Below are positions 25,947 through 35,078 of a DNA stretch of 64,000 nt, in pieces. The notes below the pieces were generated by a model, which did not search any database, had not been told where the DNA came from, and worked only from the letters and a program-made list of their open reading frames with translations. The translations under genes were made by a program, and so were the position numbers. The stretch is taken from contig NZ_JACHXK010000001.1 in the NCBI RefSeq assembly GCF_014192105.1, forward strand, positions 806,001 through 870,000, written 5' to 3'. Position 1 is the stretch's first letter. Every line of letters starts with the position of its first letter. This stretch comes from Paenibacillus phyllosphaerae. GTDB taxonomy: Bacteria > Bacillota > Bacilli > Paenibacillales > Paenibacillaceae.

Positions 25947-26714
25947 ATGAATGTGGTTGTGCTGCTGAAGCAAACGTTTGATACGGAGGAGAAAATCGTC
26001 ATCGAGAATGGCGCGGTATCCGAGGACGGCGTCAAATTCGTCATCAACCCTTACGACGAATACGCCGTCGAGGAGGCGCTGCGCATCAAGGAGCAGGACG
26101 GAAGCACGGTCACCCTGCTCTCCGTCGGTCCCGCGCGCACGACGGAAGCGCTGCGCACCGCCCTTGCGATGGGCGCCGATGAAGCCGTTCTCATCGAAGA
26201 CGCGCGGATTCCGCAGGATGAACATGCGATAGCTACCGTTCTTGCCGCTTATCTGAAGCAGCAATCGTACGATCTGATCCTCGGCGGCAACTTCTCCGTC
26301 GATAACGGCGGCGCGCAGGTGGCGGTCCGTCTGTCCGAACTGCTCGGCATTCCGCATGCTTCCTCGATTACCAAATTAACGCTCCAAGGCGGAACGGCCA
26401 GCGTGGAGCGCGACGCCGAGGGCGATCTGGAGCTGCTGGACGTGACGCTCCCGGCCCTGTTCACCGCGCAGCAAGGGCTCAATGAGCCGCGTTATCCTTC
26501 CCTGCCCGGCATTATGAAGTCGAAGAAAAAGCCGCTGCGCACGCTGACGCTGGATGATGTCGGCCTGACGCCAGATCAGCTGGAAGCCCGAACCGAGCGT
26601 ACGTCGCTCTCGCTTCCGCCATCGCGCCAAGCCGGCCAAATTCTATCCGGGGACATCCCGCAGCAAGCCGCGAAGCTCGTCGAGCTGCTCCGCACGCAGT
26701 CGAAAGTCATCTAA
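25947..26714 (+). CDS. etfB: Electron transfer flavoprotein beta subunit
   Basis: A product of 255 residues with the ETF-beta signature (VVLLKQTFDT, NPYDEYAVEEALRIKEQ, AMGADEAVLIED, GNFSVDNGGAQVAVRLSELLGIP). With EtfA it binds FAD and AMP and carries electrons from acyl-CoA dehydrogenase toward the membrane. A GAGAGGAG site precedes the ATG. It lies 31 bases before etfA and is separated from fadR by a MITE-like element. Confidence 0.95.
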   Translation: MNVVVLLKQTFDTEEKIVIENGAVSEDGVKFVINPYDEYAVEEALRIKEQDGSTVTLLSVGPARTTEALRTALAMGADEAVLIEDARIPQDEHAIATVLAAYLKQQSYDLILGGNFSVDNGGAQVAVRLSELLGIPHASSITKLTLQGGTASVERDAEGDLELLDVTLPALFTAQQGLNEPRYPSLPGIMKSKKKPLRTLTLDDVGLTPDQLEARTERTSLSLPPSRQAGQILSGDIPQQAAKLVELLRTQSKVI

Positions 26715-26745
26715 TCCTAGAGGCGATCAAAGGAGGAATTCCAGC

Positions 26746-27726
<981 letters not shown>

Positions 27727-27760
27727 CGCGAACCGCCATCCTTTTATTCATTCCTTCATT

Positions 27761-27805
27761 CGAATCCCGCCGTCACTTTAAGTGGCAGCGGGATTCGCGC
27801 TTTTG
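27761..27805 (+). terminator. Terminator after etfA
   Basis: GAATCCCGCcGTCAC pairs with GTGGCaGCGGGATTC around a TTTAA loop, followed by GCGCTTTT. Confidence 0.85.
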
Positions 27806-27893
27806 GCAAGGAGATCGGTGTCGACAAACCGTTCCCACCGCTCTTATAATATTAGTAATTACTGGAATACATCATGAGGAGCGTGAAGATGTC

Positions 27894-28352
27894 ATGCATG
27901 AAGACGCCTTTGACGAGAAAAGCATGGATCATATCTATGCCATACCGGTCGGTTTCTGGGCCAGGCTCGGCGGGTTGCTGATTGACGGTCTGATCTTCTC
28001 TATCCCGCTTGGCTTCGTCGGCCTGCTTATTTTCGGCGAATGGAACGGCAACAAGGTCTGGTCCTATTCCGTCGATGCGCTTAGTTACTTGTACATGATC
28101 TTCCTGCCGCTGCTCTGGGGCGGCCGTACCCTCGGCAAGAAAGCGATCGGCGCTCGGATCATCCGCGTGAACGGCGAGCCGCTCGGGATCGGGACGATGC
28201 TGCTGCGAACGATCGTCTCGAATATCCTATACGCCATCACCTTCGGTATTGGGGCTTTGATCTCCGCGATCATGGTCGGCGTCCGCGACGATAAGCGCAG
28301 CATCCATGATTTCATTGCCGGTACGCAGGTCGTGGCCGACTCTGACCGGTAA
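27894..28352 (+). CDS. RDD family membrane protein
   Basis: A product of 152 residues with the RDD pattern (FWARLGGLLIDGLIFSIPLG, then GGRTLGKKAIGARII and DDKRSIHDFIAGTQVV) and three predicted membrane helices. RDD proteins are small membrane proteins of mostly unknown or transport-related function. The GAGGAG site is 12 bases before this ATG; two other ATGs nearby are out of frame. Confidence 0.85.
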   Translation: MHEDAFDEKSMDHIYAIPVGFWARLGGLLIDGLIFSIPLGFVGLLIFGEWNGNKVWSYSVDALSYLYMIFLPLLWGGRTLGKKAIGARIIRVNGEPLGIGTMLLRTIVSNILYAITFGIGALISAIMVGVRDDKRSIHDFIAGTQVVADSDR

Positions 28353-28456
28353 CCGTCGACTTGACCTTTTCCCCCGAGCACCACTGGTAATCTGCTGCTT
28401 CTCGAATCGTTTGCGCTAGCTAATCTGCTGTTATCAAGCAAAGGAGATGCTAAAGA

Positions 28457-29317
28457 ATGAATGATCCTCGTATGGGAAGTCGAATTGGCGAAGGCGGATG
28501 TTCAGAGGTCTATGCCTGGGAAGACGATAAGCGGATTATTAAGGTGGCTAAGCCGAACACGAGCTATGAAGCGCTCCGCTTCGAATATACGAACACCAAA
28601 GCTGCCTGGGATCACGGCCTCCCCGCGCCCAAACCTTACGAGATGACCACCATCGAGGGCCGTCACGGGCTTGTGATGGAGCGGATTGACGGTGAGACGA
28701 TCATGGGACGCTTCACGCGGCAATTGATCGAGTGCGCTGACGCAGGATCACATCTTGAAGATCGCTTTGCCCTCGTCGCAACGGCTCCCGTGCTCCACAA
28801 CATCCATCGCGAAGCAAGCGACATCCAGCTGCCAGCTCAGCGTCCCATCATCAGAGACGCCATTCTCCGCGCGCCCTACCTAACGATTAACGAGAAATCC
28901 AAACTGATGGCCATGCTCGATTCGCTGCCTGCCAAACGCCGGATCTGCCATGGCGATCCGAATCCGAACAATATCATTATGGCCGACGATGGCCGGGTAA
29001 CGATGATCGATTGGATGAATGCGACGATCGGCAACCCGGAGGCGGACTTAGCCGAGTTCATATTAATGGTCCGCTATGCGGTCCTGCCCAAGTCCTTCCC
29101 GCGTGCCGCCGCCGCATACTTCGATCACATTCGAGAGAACCTTATTGATCTGTTCATGGATACGTATGCGCGATTGTCCGGCATTAATTACGCCGACGTG
29201 GAGCCGTGGCTCGTCCCGCTCGCAGCTCGGAAGCTGATCGCGGACGGCATCTCGGAAGACGAGAAGAAGCTGCTCGTACGGGAGATCAGACGAAACTTGA
29301 AGGATATCGCCTCATAA
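28457..29317 (+). CDS. Aminoglycoside phosphotransferase-like kinase
   Basis: A product of 286 residues of the APH/choline-kinase fold. It has a GEGGCSEVYAW glycine loop near residue 11, a lysine in IIKVAK, the Brenner motif HGDPNPNNIIM and the metal-binding IDWMNATIGNPEADLAE. It should phosphorylate a small molecule with ATP. Drug resistance cannot be assumed: many Bacillota chromosomes carry such genes with unknown substrates. An AAAGGAGATG site lies upstream. Confidence 0.8.
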   Translation: MNDPRMGSRIGEGGCSEVYAWEDDKRIIKVAKPNTSYEALRFEYTNTKAAWDHGLPAPKPYEMTTIEGRHGLVMERIDGETIMGRFTRQLIECADAGSHLEDRFALVATAPVLHNIHREASDIQLPAQRPIIRDAILRAPYLTINEKSKLMAMLDSLPAKRRICHGDPNPNNIIMADDGRVTMIDWMNATIGNPEADLAEFILMVRYAVLPKSFPRAAAAYFDHIRENLIDLFMDTYARLSGINYADVEPWLVPLAARKLIADGISEDEKKLLVREIRRNLKDIAS

Positions 29318-29340
29318 CGCCTCATAAGGAGTTGTTTCAC

Positions 29341-29520
29341 GTGGAAAAAGAGAGGCTCCAGCTCATATCCAGCGTCCTCTTCTTCACTGCCGCCGTCCTT
29401 ATCCTCGTCAGCGGCTTGTTCGGCGGCCAACTGTTCGCCAGCATCGGACTGTTCGCGATCTTCACCAGCCTCGGGGCGGTCAATCTCGCCCTGTACAACC
29501 AAGCGAAGAACAAGTCTTGA
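29341..29520 (+). CDS. Small two-helix membrane protein
   Basis: I start this 59-residue protein at GTG 29341, twelve bases after AAGGAG and 24 bases past the stop of the kinase gene, although the frame extends further upstream. The product is two hydrophobic helices (ISSVLFFTAAVLILVSGLFGG and LFASIGLFAIFTSLGAVNLAL, roughly) joined tightly, with charged ends. The family is not recognised. It is likely co-transcribed with the kinase and ends at a strong hairpin. Confidence 0.65.
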   Translation: MEKERLQLISSVLFFTAAVLILVSGLFGGQLFASIGLFAIFTSLGAVNLALYNQAKNKS

Positions 29521-29538
29521 CTTATATATGAATGCAGC

Positions 29539-29573
29539 AAAGCCCGCAAGCATGATGCTTGCGGGCTTTGGTA
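29539..29573 (+). terminator. Terminator hairpin after the small membrane protein gene
   Basis: AAAGCCCGCAAGCAT and ATGCTTGCGGGCTTT form a perfect 15-bp stem around one G. It lies between converging genes and may serve both strands. Confidence 0.85.
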
Positions 29574-29594
29574 TAGGAACGGGCAAGTTCGCGG

Positions 29595-30719
29595 TTAGTC
29601 CGCGACCGGGAACCAGCCAGGCGTATTCACGATCGCCTGCCAGAGCGGAGTCGGCACGTTCAGGCGCTCCTGGTCATTACGCGTGAGCGTTGTCGCAATG
29701 TCCGATTCTTGGCCATCGCGCACTTTCTGCACCCAATGCGGCTCAATGATGAGTTCACGGCCGAGCGCCAGCAGCTCAATGCCGGATTCGAAAGCTTTGG
29801 CTGCTTCATCCGGCGTATGGATCGATCCGACGCCGATGACCGGCACGCGGCCAGCGACACGATCGACGATCCATTCGATGCGCGACTTGCTCTCGTCCGC
29901 TCCGCGTCTTGGCGCCGACCAGAATTCCATCAGCGAAACATGGAGGTAATCCAGCTCTTCTAGGGCGAGCGTATCGAGGAGGCGGAACGTCTCTTCCATC
30001 GTAATCCCCGGCGTCTCTGCCTCTTCCGGCGAGAACCGGTAACCGACCGCGAAAGGCGCCTTCGCATGCTCGGCGACCACCCGCTTCACCTCGCGCACCA
30101 CAGCCAGCGGGAACGCCAGGCGTTTCTCCAGATCGCCGCCCCAACGGTCCTCTCGGCGGTTGGCATGCGGAGAGAAGAACTGCTGAATCAGATAGCCGTT
30201 CGCCCCGTGGATCTCGACGCCATCGTAGCCCGCTTCAATCGCGCGCCGCGTCGTCTCGCCGAAGTCGCGGATGATCGATTCGATCTCGGCCTCGCTCAGC
30301 TCGCGAGGCGTAACGCTTGGATTCTGCTCCGAGCTGACCGCGCTTGCGCTCACCACGTCTCCATTCGGCACAAGCGCCGCCGGTGCTTGACGGCCTGCAT
30401 GGAAGATCTGCAGGATCGCCTTAGCCCCCTTCGACTTAATGCCGTCCGCAAGCCGCTTCAAGCTCGGGACGAATTCATCCTGATGACCGGCGAATTCGCC
30501 GTGGAAGCCTTTGCCATTGGCCGTAACGAAGGTACACGCCGTAATGACAAGGCCTACGCCGGCGGAACGATGCTCGTAGTAGCTAAGCTCGGCGTCGCTT
30601 ACATGGCCTGCTTCATCCGAGGAGAAGTTGGTCATCGGCGCCATCACGAGGCGATTGTTCAACTCTACGCCGCTCTTCAGTTTGAAGCTGTCGAATAGAG
30701 GTTGGTACTGTGGTTTCAT
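29595..30719 (-). CDS. NADH:flavin oxidoreductase of the old yellow enzyme family
   Basis: A product of 374 residues, an FMN-binding TIM barrel. Conserved blocks are LVMAPMTNFSSD, FHGEFAGHQDEFVPSLKRLAD, GYDGVEIHGANGYLIQQFFSPHANRREDRWGG (spread over two segments) and PVIGVGSI. These enzymes reduce activated C=C bonds with NAD(P)H; the true substrate is rarely known. Thiol or oxidative-stress roles are possible. The ATG follows AAGGAG. It appears to be a single-gene unit. Confidence 0.88.
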   Translation of the reverse strand: MKPQYQPLFDSFKLKSGVELNNRLVMAPMTNFSSDEAGHVSDAELSYYEHRSAGVGLVITACTFVTANGKGFHGEFAGHQDEFVPSLKRLADGIKSKGAKAILQIFHAGRQAPAALVPNGDVVSASAVSSEQNPSVTPRELSEAEIESIIRDFGETTRRAIEAGYDGVEIHGANGYLIQQFFSPHANRREDRWGGDLEKRLAFPLAVVREVKRVVAEHAKAPFAVGYRFSPEEAETPGITMEETFRLLDTLALEELDYLHVSLMEFWSAPRRGADESKSRIEWIVDRVAGRVPVIGVGSIHTPDEAAKAFESGIELLALGRELIIEPHWVQKVRDGQESDIATTLTRNDQERLNVPTPLWQAIVNTPGWFPVAD

Positions 30720-30761
30720 GCTTGGTTCGCTCCTTCAATCAGTCGGTTGACTGTTCTCTTA

Positions 30762-31133
30762 TTATTTCAATCCTTGCGAGCCTAAACGATTATAGCTGGC
30801 TGTATCCGGAATGGATTGGCTCGTAGGATGTCCTTCCTGGCGGGGACCCTGATTTAATCTGGCCGAAAGCTCCAGAAACCATGCCTCATCCCGTACCGTC
30901 AGCGCCAGATCGATCAGATCCTTCAGTTGGCCCATGCTCTCGCCCGCCGCAGGGATCTCACGCAGCCGCGCTTCGCGCATCGGTATGACCCGGCCTACGG
31001 CGTCTTCATTATCGGATTTGACGACGTGCACCTTAGCCACCGCCCCGCCTTCATAACTGGCGACGACAAAGCCTTGGATCAATTCGCCGCTCTCCGTGTT
31101 GCCTTGCACCCAATCGCTGACTTGGAATTTCAT
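30762..31133 (-). CDS. IDEAL-domain protein
   Basis: A product of 123 residues. Residues 1-55 look like a small beta-barrel (DWVQGNTESGELIQGFVV). Residues 69-94 (LKDLIDLALTVRDEAWFLEL) match the IDEAL motif of Bacillales, a short helix that docks on partners such as ComK/MecA-type complexes. The C-terminal 25 residues appear disordered. No enzymatic function is suggested. It is probably a cytoplasmic adaptor; the partner is unknown. Confidence 0.65.
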   Translation of the reverse strand: MKFQVSDWVQGNTESGELIQGFVVASYEGGAVAKVHVVKSDNEDAVGRVIPMREARLREIPAAGESMGQLKDLIDLALTVRDEAWFLELSARLNQGPRQEGHPTSQSIPDTASYNRLGSQGLK

Positions 31134-31396
31134 CTTCGAACACCACCTGTCTATTCATTTTAACTGTAACAAGTTCCATTACACTTAGAGTAATAAATGA
31201 GACGATCCGCCTGCCTTCACCTGCTGCGTCGTCACATTAACTATATATTTAATAGTTACACTCATAATAAAAGTTTGAAACAACTTTGTCAAGTGGCAAG
31301 GTAATGAGGTTGGCAACGACTTGCGCGGCAGGTGCGGATGGTTAAGGATGAATGCAATGGAAGCCGACGCGCGCTGCATCGGCCCCTCTACTAGCT

Positions 31397-32299
31397 TTAT
31401 ATCCAGCTGCCGTACTGCTCAAACAGTTGCAGCGTAATGGCTAACGTCTCCGCCTGCTGCACGAGCAGCTGCTCCCTTGCCCAAGGTCCCCCGTCACCGG
31501 ATAAATCTTGCGCGATCAGCTTGAGCATCCATAGCGAGAATATGATGGCGAATTGCCCGTATGCCTGCAGGAACGCCTCCCGGTCTAGCTTTGCGCCCAA
31601 GCGCTGTGCTTCTTCCCAGTAAGTCTGAAGCAGCTCCTCCCGCCAAGCAAGCGCCGTTCGCCTCGGATATAACGGATGCGAGAGGTCAATAACGTGGAAC
31701 AAGTCCCAGTAACGGCAGCTCAGATGCGCATGCTCCCAGTCGAGAATATATAACTGGCCGCCGATCAGCGAATAATTGCCCACATGCAGATCGCCATGCG
31801 AAATCACTTGATCCGTATCGATTGTCCGGCTGCCGATCTCGGCCAATAGCCGCCGCAAGTCCACGCCGCTGTCCTGTCCGCCCAGCAAATCGGCTAGTCT
31901 TGCCTCATCCCGCCTCAGCTCGGCAACCATATCGGCATACGAAGGCTTGACGCCTTCTCCGGCAATCCCCGACATAATAGCAGGCGGCAGCTCATGCCAG
32001 CGAGCCATCTCGGTCATGACCTGGCTGGCTGCCTCAAGGTCGTAGGGATGCTCCAGCTCGCCAAGATCCTCGAACAATAGCCATCCGCTGCTTTCCTCCT
32101 CCCACTGCGAGAGCAGCTTCGGATAGCGGGCCGAGATCGCGGGCAGCACTTGTTCATAGACCATCGCTTCCCGTGATGGATGGCTGCTTGGCTTTACTAT
32201 AAAGCTTCCGCCCGTCTCGTCCATCACCCGCTCTACCTTCCGTTCACCAAGTCCGGCATAGATGATCGTTGCCTGCTGAAAATCTAGCTTGCGCGTCAT
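31397..32299 (-). CDS. Aminoglycoside phosphotransferase-like kinase (second in window)
   Basis: A product of 300 residues with the APH fold: FIVKPSSHPSREAMVYEQVLP near the N-terminus, Brenner motif SHGDLHVGNYSL and metal site ILDWEHAHLS. It is not closely similar to the kinase at 28457-29317. The substrate is unknown. The ATG follows GAAGAGGCG. The 260 bases downstream, to 31134, hold the IDEAL gene promoter region and nothing else I recognise. Confidence 0.8.
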   Translation of the reverse strand: MTRKLDFQQATIIYAGLGERKVERVMDETGGSFIVKPSSHPSREAMVYEQVLPAISARYPKLLSQWEEESSGWLLFEDLGELEHPYDLEAASQVMTEMARWHELPPAIMSGIAGEGVKPSYADMVAELRRDEARLADLLGGQDSGVDLRRLLAEIGSRTIDTDQVISHGDLHVGNYSLIGGQLYILDWEHAHLSCRYWDLFHVIDLSHPLYPRRTALAWREELLQTYWEEAQRLGAKLDREAFLQAYGQFAIIFSLWMLKLIAQDLSGDGGPWAREQLLVQQAETLAITLQLFEQYGSWI

Positions 32300-32419
32300 T
32301 GTTATCGCCTCTTCCCCGTTCCTATCGATTTATCCGACCGGCCTGCCTCTATTCTAACATGACTCGATTCTGCTTGAACTTTAGCTTTCCATTGCCGTAT
32401 AATAGCTACAACTTTATTG

Positions 32420-32490
32420 CGTATTGTATAACCTCAATAATATGGTTTGAGGGTCTCTACCAGGAGCCGTAAAATCCTGATTACAAAAAT
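32420..32490 (+). ncRNA. Adenine (purine-class) riboswitch aptamer
   Basis: The conserved purine core is visible: TATAACCTC ... AATATGG, TCTCTACC, GCCGTAAA and GATTAC. P2 pairs CCTCAA with TTGAGG, P3 pairs CAGGA with TCCTG, and P1 pairs TTGTA with TACAA. The ligand-reading base in GATTA is U rather than the C of guanine riboswitches (GACTA), so the ligand should be adenine. It lies directly upstream of adenine deaminase. Confidence 0.92.
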
Positions 32491-32528
32491 GTGTATCGTA
32501 CCTACATGTTTTTGTGATCGGGATTTTT
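32473..32528 (+). terminator. Riboswitch-controlled terminator
   Basis: AATCCTGATTACAAAAATGTG pairs imperfectly with TACATGTTTTTGTGATCGGGATT and is followed by seven Ts. The 5' arm includes the 3' strands of P3 and P1, so adenine binding should prevent it and switch expression on, as in pbuE. Confidence 0.88.
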
Positions 32529-32556
32529 TTGTTTTTTATCGAGAAGAGGAGTGTGG

Positions 32557-34314
32557 ATGATGGGGAACAACCGGGCAGCATTGCAAACTCGCATCCGAGT
32601 GGCGGCCAAGCAGGAACCAGCGGATCTGGTCATTCGGGGTGGCCGGATCGTGAATGTATTTACGGGTGAGCTGATGGAAGGCGACATCGCCATCGTAGAA
32701 GGCATGATCGCCGGGATCGGCGCCTACGAGGGCAAAGAAATCGTCGATGCGCAAGGGAGGTATATCGTACCCGGCTTCATCGACGGCCACGTTCATATTG
32801 AGAGCTCGCTGCTCACGCCGCAGCAATTCGCCCGGGTATCGCTCCTGCACGGGGTCACGACGGTCGTGACCGATCCGCACGAAATCGCCAATGTCGCAGG
32901 GGCGGCCGGCATTCAATATATGCTCGATGCGGCGGAAGGGCTGCCGCTCGATTGTTACGTCATGCTGCCCTCCTGCGTCCCGGCAACCCCGTTCGAGAGC
33001 AACGGCGCGCAGCTGGGCGCCGAAGAACTGGCTCCCTTCTATGGCCACCCGAAAGTGCTTGGGTTAGCGGAGGTGATGGATTATCCATCGGTGGCGAGTA
33101 CGGATGCGCGCATGCTGCACAAAATCGCGATGGCGCAAGAGGCCGGCGCCGTCATCGACGGACACGCCGCGGGGATCAGCCGCGAGGGGTTGAACGTGTA
33201 CATGGCCGCGGATATCCGAAGCGATCATGAGAGCGTCAGCTTGCAAGAGGCGCGGGATCGGCTCGACCTCGGGATGTACCTGATGATCCGCGAAGGGACG
33301 GTCGCCAAGGACCTGGAAGCGCTGCTGCCGGCCGTCACCCCGCGCAACGCGAGACGCTGCCTGTTCGTCACCGACGATAAGCTGATCGACGATCTGCTCA
33401 GCGAGGGCAGCATCGACCATATCGTGCGGCTCGCGGTCGGCCGGGGACTCGATCCGGTCACCGCGATTCAGATGGCGACGCTCAATACGGCCGAATGTTT
33501 CCGCCTGCGTCATCATGGCGCCATCGCGGCAGGGTATCAGGCCGACCTGCTGCTGCTCGACGATCTGGAACAGGTCACGATTCACCAAGTGTATAAGCGC
33601 GGCCGCTGCGTCGTGGATGCAGGCCGATTGGTGGAGGAGGCCTTCCCTTCGACTGCACCGGAGAGCGGCAGCTGCAATGCAAGCGGCAAGCTGCCCGGAC
33701 TGAATGCTAAGAAGGTCGAAGCGGCTCACCTGGCGATCCCGCTCCAAGGCGACCGCTGCCACGTCATCGCAATCATTCCGAACTCGCTGGTGACCCGGCA
33801 CCGGATCGAACAGGTCGACGTGAAGGACGGCTGCTTCTTCCCTTCCGTGAACAGCGACTTGCTGAAACTAGCCGTCATCGAGCGGCATAACGCGACGGGG
33901 AACGTTGGCGTAGGCGTCGTCCAAGGCTTCGGATTGAAGCGCGGGGCAATCGCGACCACCGTGGCGCATGATTCCCACAACATCGTGGTGGTCGGGACAT
34001 CCGACGACGACATGTTGGCGGCGATCGATGAAGTGACGCGCACCGGAGGCGGAGCCGCGGTCGTAGCCGGTCGCGAGGTGCTCGCTTCCTTGCCGCTGCC
34101 GATTGCCGGATTACTGTCCGATCGGCCCTATCTCGAGGTGTATGAGGGGTTGAAACAGCTCGGGCTGGCGATGGCGCAGATCGGAGCCTCGGAAGCTTTT
34201 AACCCGCTGCTGACCTTGTCGTTCCTGACGCTGCCGGTCATCCCGCACTTGAAGCTGACGGACAAAGGCTTGTTCGATTTCAACTCGTTCTCTCATATTC
34301 CGGTGGAAGCGTAG
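32557..34314 (+). CDS. ade: Adenine deaminase
   Basis: About 585 residues of the amidohydrolase superfamily. It has an early metal site PGFIDGHVHIESS, then TDPHEIANV, LGLAEVMDYPSV, DGHAAGIS, IRSDHES and FVTDDKLIDDL, all typical of bacterial adenine deaminase. It converts adenine to hypoxanthine and ammonia for purine salvage. I start at ATG 32557, after AGAGGAG; the frame begins at GTG 32551. Expression is set by an adenine riboswitch with terminator directly upstream, a direct substrate-induction loop. Confidence 0.94.
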   Translation: MMGNNRAALQTRIRVAAKQEPADLVIRGGRIVNVFTGELMEGDIAIVEGMIAGIGAYEGKEIVDAQGRYIVPGFIDGHVHIESSLLTPQQFARVSLLHGVTTVVTDPHEIANVAGAAGIQYMLDAAEGLPLDCYVMLPSCVPATPFESNGAQLGAEELAPFYGHPKVLGLAEVMDYPSVASTDARMLHKIAMAQEAGAVIDGHAAGISREGLNVYMAADIRSDHESVSLQEARDRLDLGMYLMIREGTVAKDLEALLPAVTPRNARRCLFVTDDKLIDDLLSEGSIDHIVRLAVGRGLDPVTAIQMATLNTAECFRLRHHGAIAAGYQADLLLLDDLEQVTIHQVYKRGRCVVDAGRLVEEAFPSTAPESGSCNASGKLPGLNAKKVEAAHLAIPLQGDRCHVIAIIPNSLVTRHRIEQVDVKDGCFFPSVNSDLLKLAVIERHNATGNVGVGVVQGFGLKRGAIATTVAHDSHNIVVVGTSDDDMLAAIDEVTRTGGGAAVVAGREVLASLPLPIAGLLSDRPYLEVYEGLKQLGLAMAQIGASEAFNPLLTLSFLTLPVIPHLKLTDKGLFDFNSFSHIPVEA

Positions 34315-34350
34315 GAGCAGAAGCGCTGACTAGGGACAAAATAGGTCCAT

Positions 34351-34385
34351 ACGCAAACGGCAGCCATCGGGCTGCCGTTTGCGTT
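34351..34385 (+). terminator. Terminator between ade and the converging gene
   Basis: ACGCAAACGGCAGCC and GGCTGCCGTTTGCGT form a perfect 15-bp stem with a four-base loop, followed by TATTT. It may also serve the gene on the other strand. Confidence 0.85.
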
Positions 34386-34402
34386 ATTTGAAGCCGATTC
34401 CG

Positions 34403-34987
34403 CTAAGGTCGGAGCTTGATCGGAATGTCTGCCTGCTCAGGTTCCACGAGTTGCGGAATCGACCGGAAATCGATTTCGTACGTACCATCGTTAGACTCCT
34501 CCGCGTACTCCTCGCCATAGATCTCTTCCGAGTCATCGCTGAATTCGAGCCCCGGGTCGGCCTGCACAGGAAAATACTCCGTTTCGATGCCGGCATCCTC
34601 GCGAAAATGCGCCAGGACGTCTTTCATCATATACATCGCGCCTGGCAACGCGTCCGAAAAGTAAAGCACGAGCAGGAATAACGCCGCCAACCCTCTGATC
34701 GCATGCAGCCTCGAACCGTGTTGGGGCTTCTCCTCAACTTCCTCCTCGGTCTCCTGTTCGGAGATGAATGTAACGATATCCTTCGCTTGTTCATAGCAAT
34801 CGACCGGAACATAGAGCCGTATAGCAGACGGAGCCGCCCCCATGTAGAGACGCAAATAGTTGCCAGTTCCCGGCTCGACCCGATAGAACGGAATATTCGC
34901 CGACTCGAGCAATGGCTCGATAAACATGGCTTCAAGTTCACTGCAATCCTTGAGAGCAACGAATGAAGCCCGATCAAATTTATTCAC
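34403..34987 (-). CDS. DUF2007-like protein with a membrane segment
   Basis: A product of 194 residues starting at GTG 34987 behind GGAGG. Residues 8-75 resemble a DUF2007 (putative signal-transducing) domain (LKDCSELEAMFIEPLLESANIPFY). One hydrophobic segment lies near residues 98-120. The C-terminal 60 residues are strongly acidic (many D/E). Function is unknown. Confidence 0.6.
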   Translation of the reverse strand: MNKFDRASFVALKDCSELEAMFIEPLLESANIPFYRVEPGTGNYLRLYMGAAPSAIRLYVPVDCYEQAKDIVTFISEQETEEEVEEKPQHGSRLHAIRGLAALFLLVLYFSDALPGAMYMMKDVLAHFREDAGIETEYFPVQADPGLEFSDDSEEIYGEEYAEESNDGTYEIDFRSIPQLVEPEQADIPIKLRP

Positions 34988-35078
34988 GCTTTAACCTCCG
35001 TTACAGCATCATCACGGGAATGATTATAGCGCACAGCAGACCACCTATAAATAGAGGTTTCTGGGAATTAATAGAATT

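Noticed and set aside
28457-32299. The two APH-fold genes as antibiotic-resistance genes
   Set aside because: Only the general kinase motifs are visible; nothing links either protein to an aminoglycoside or macrolide kinase class or to a mobile element.
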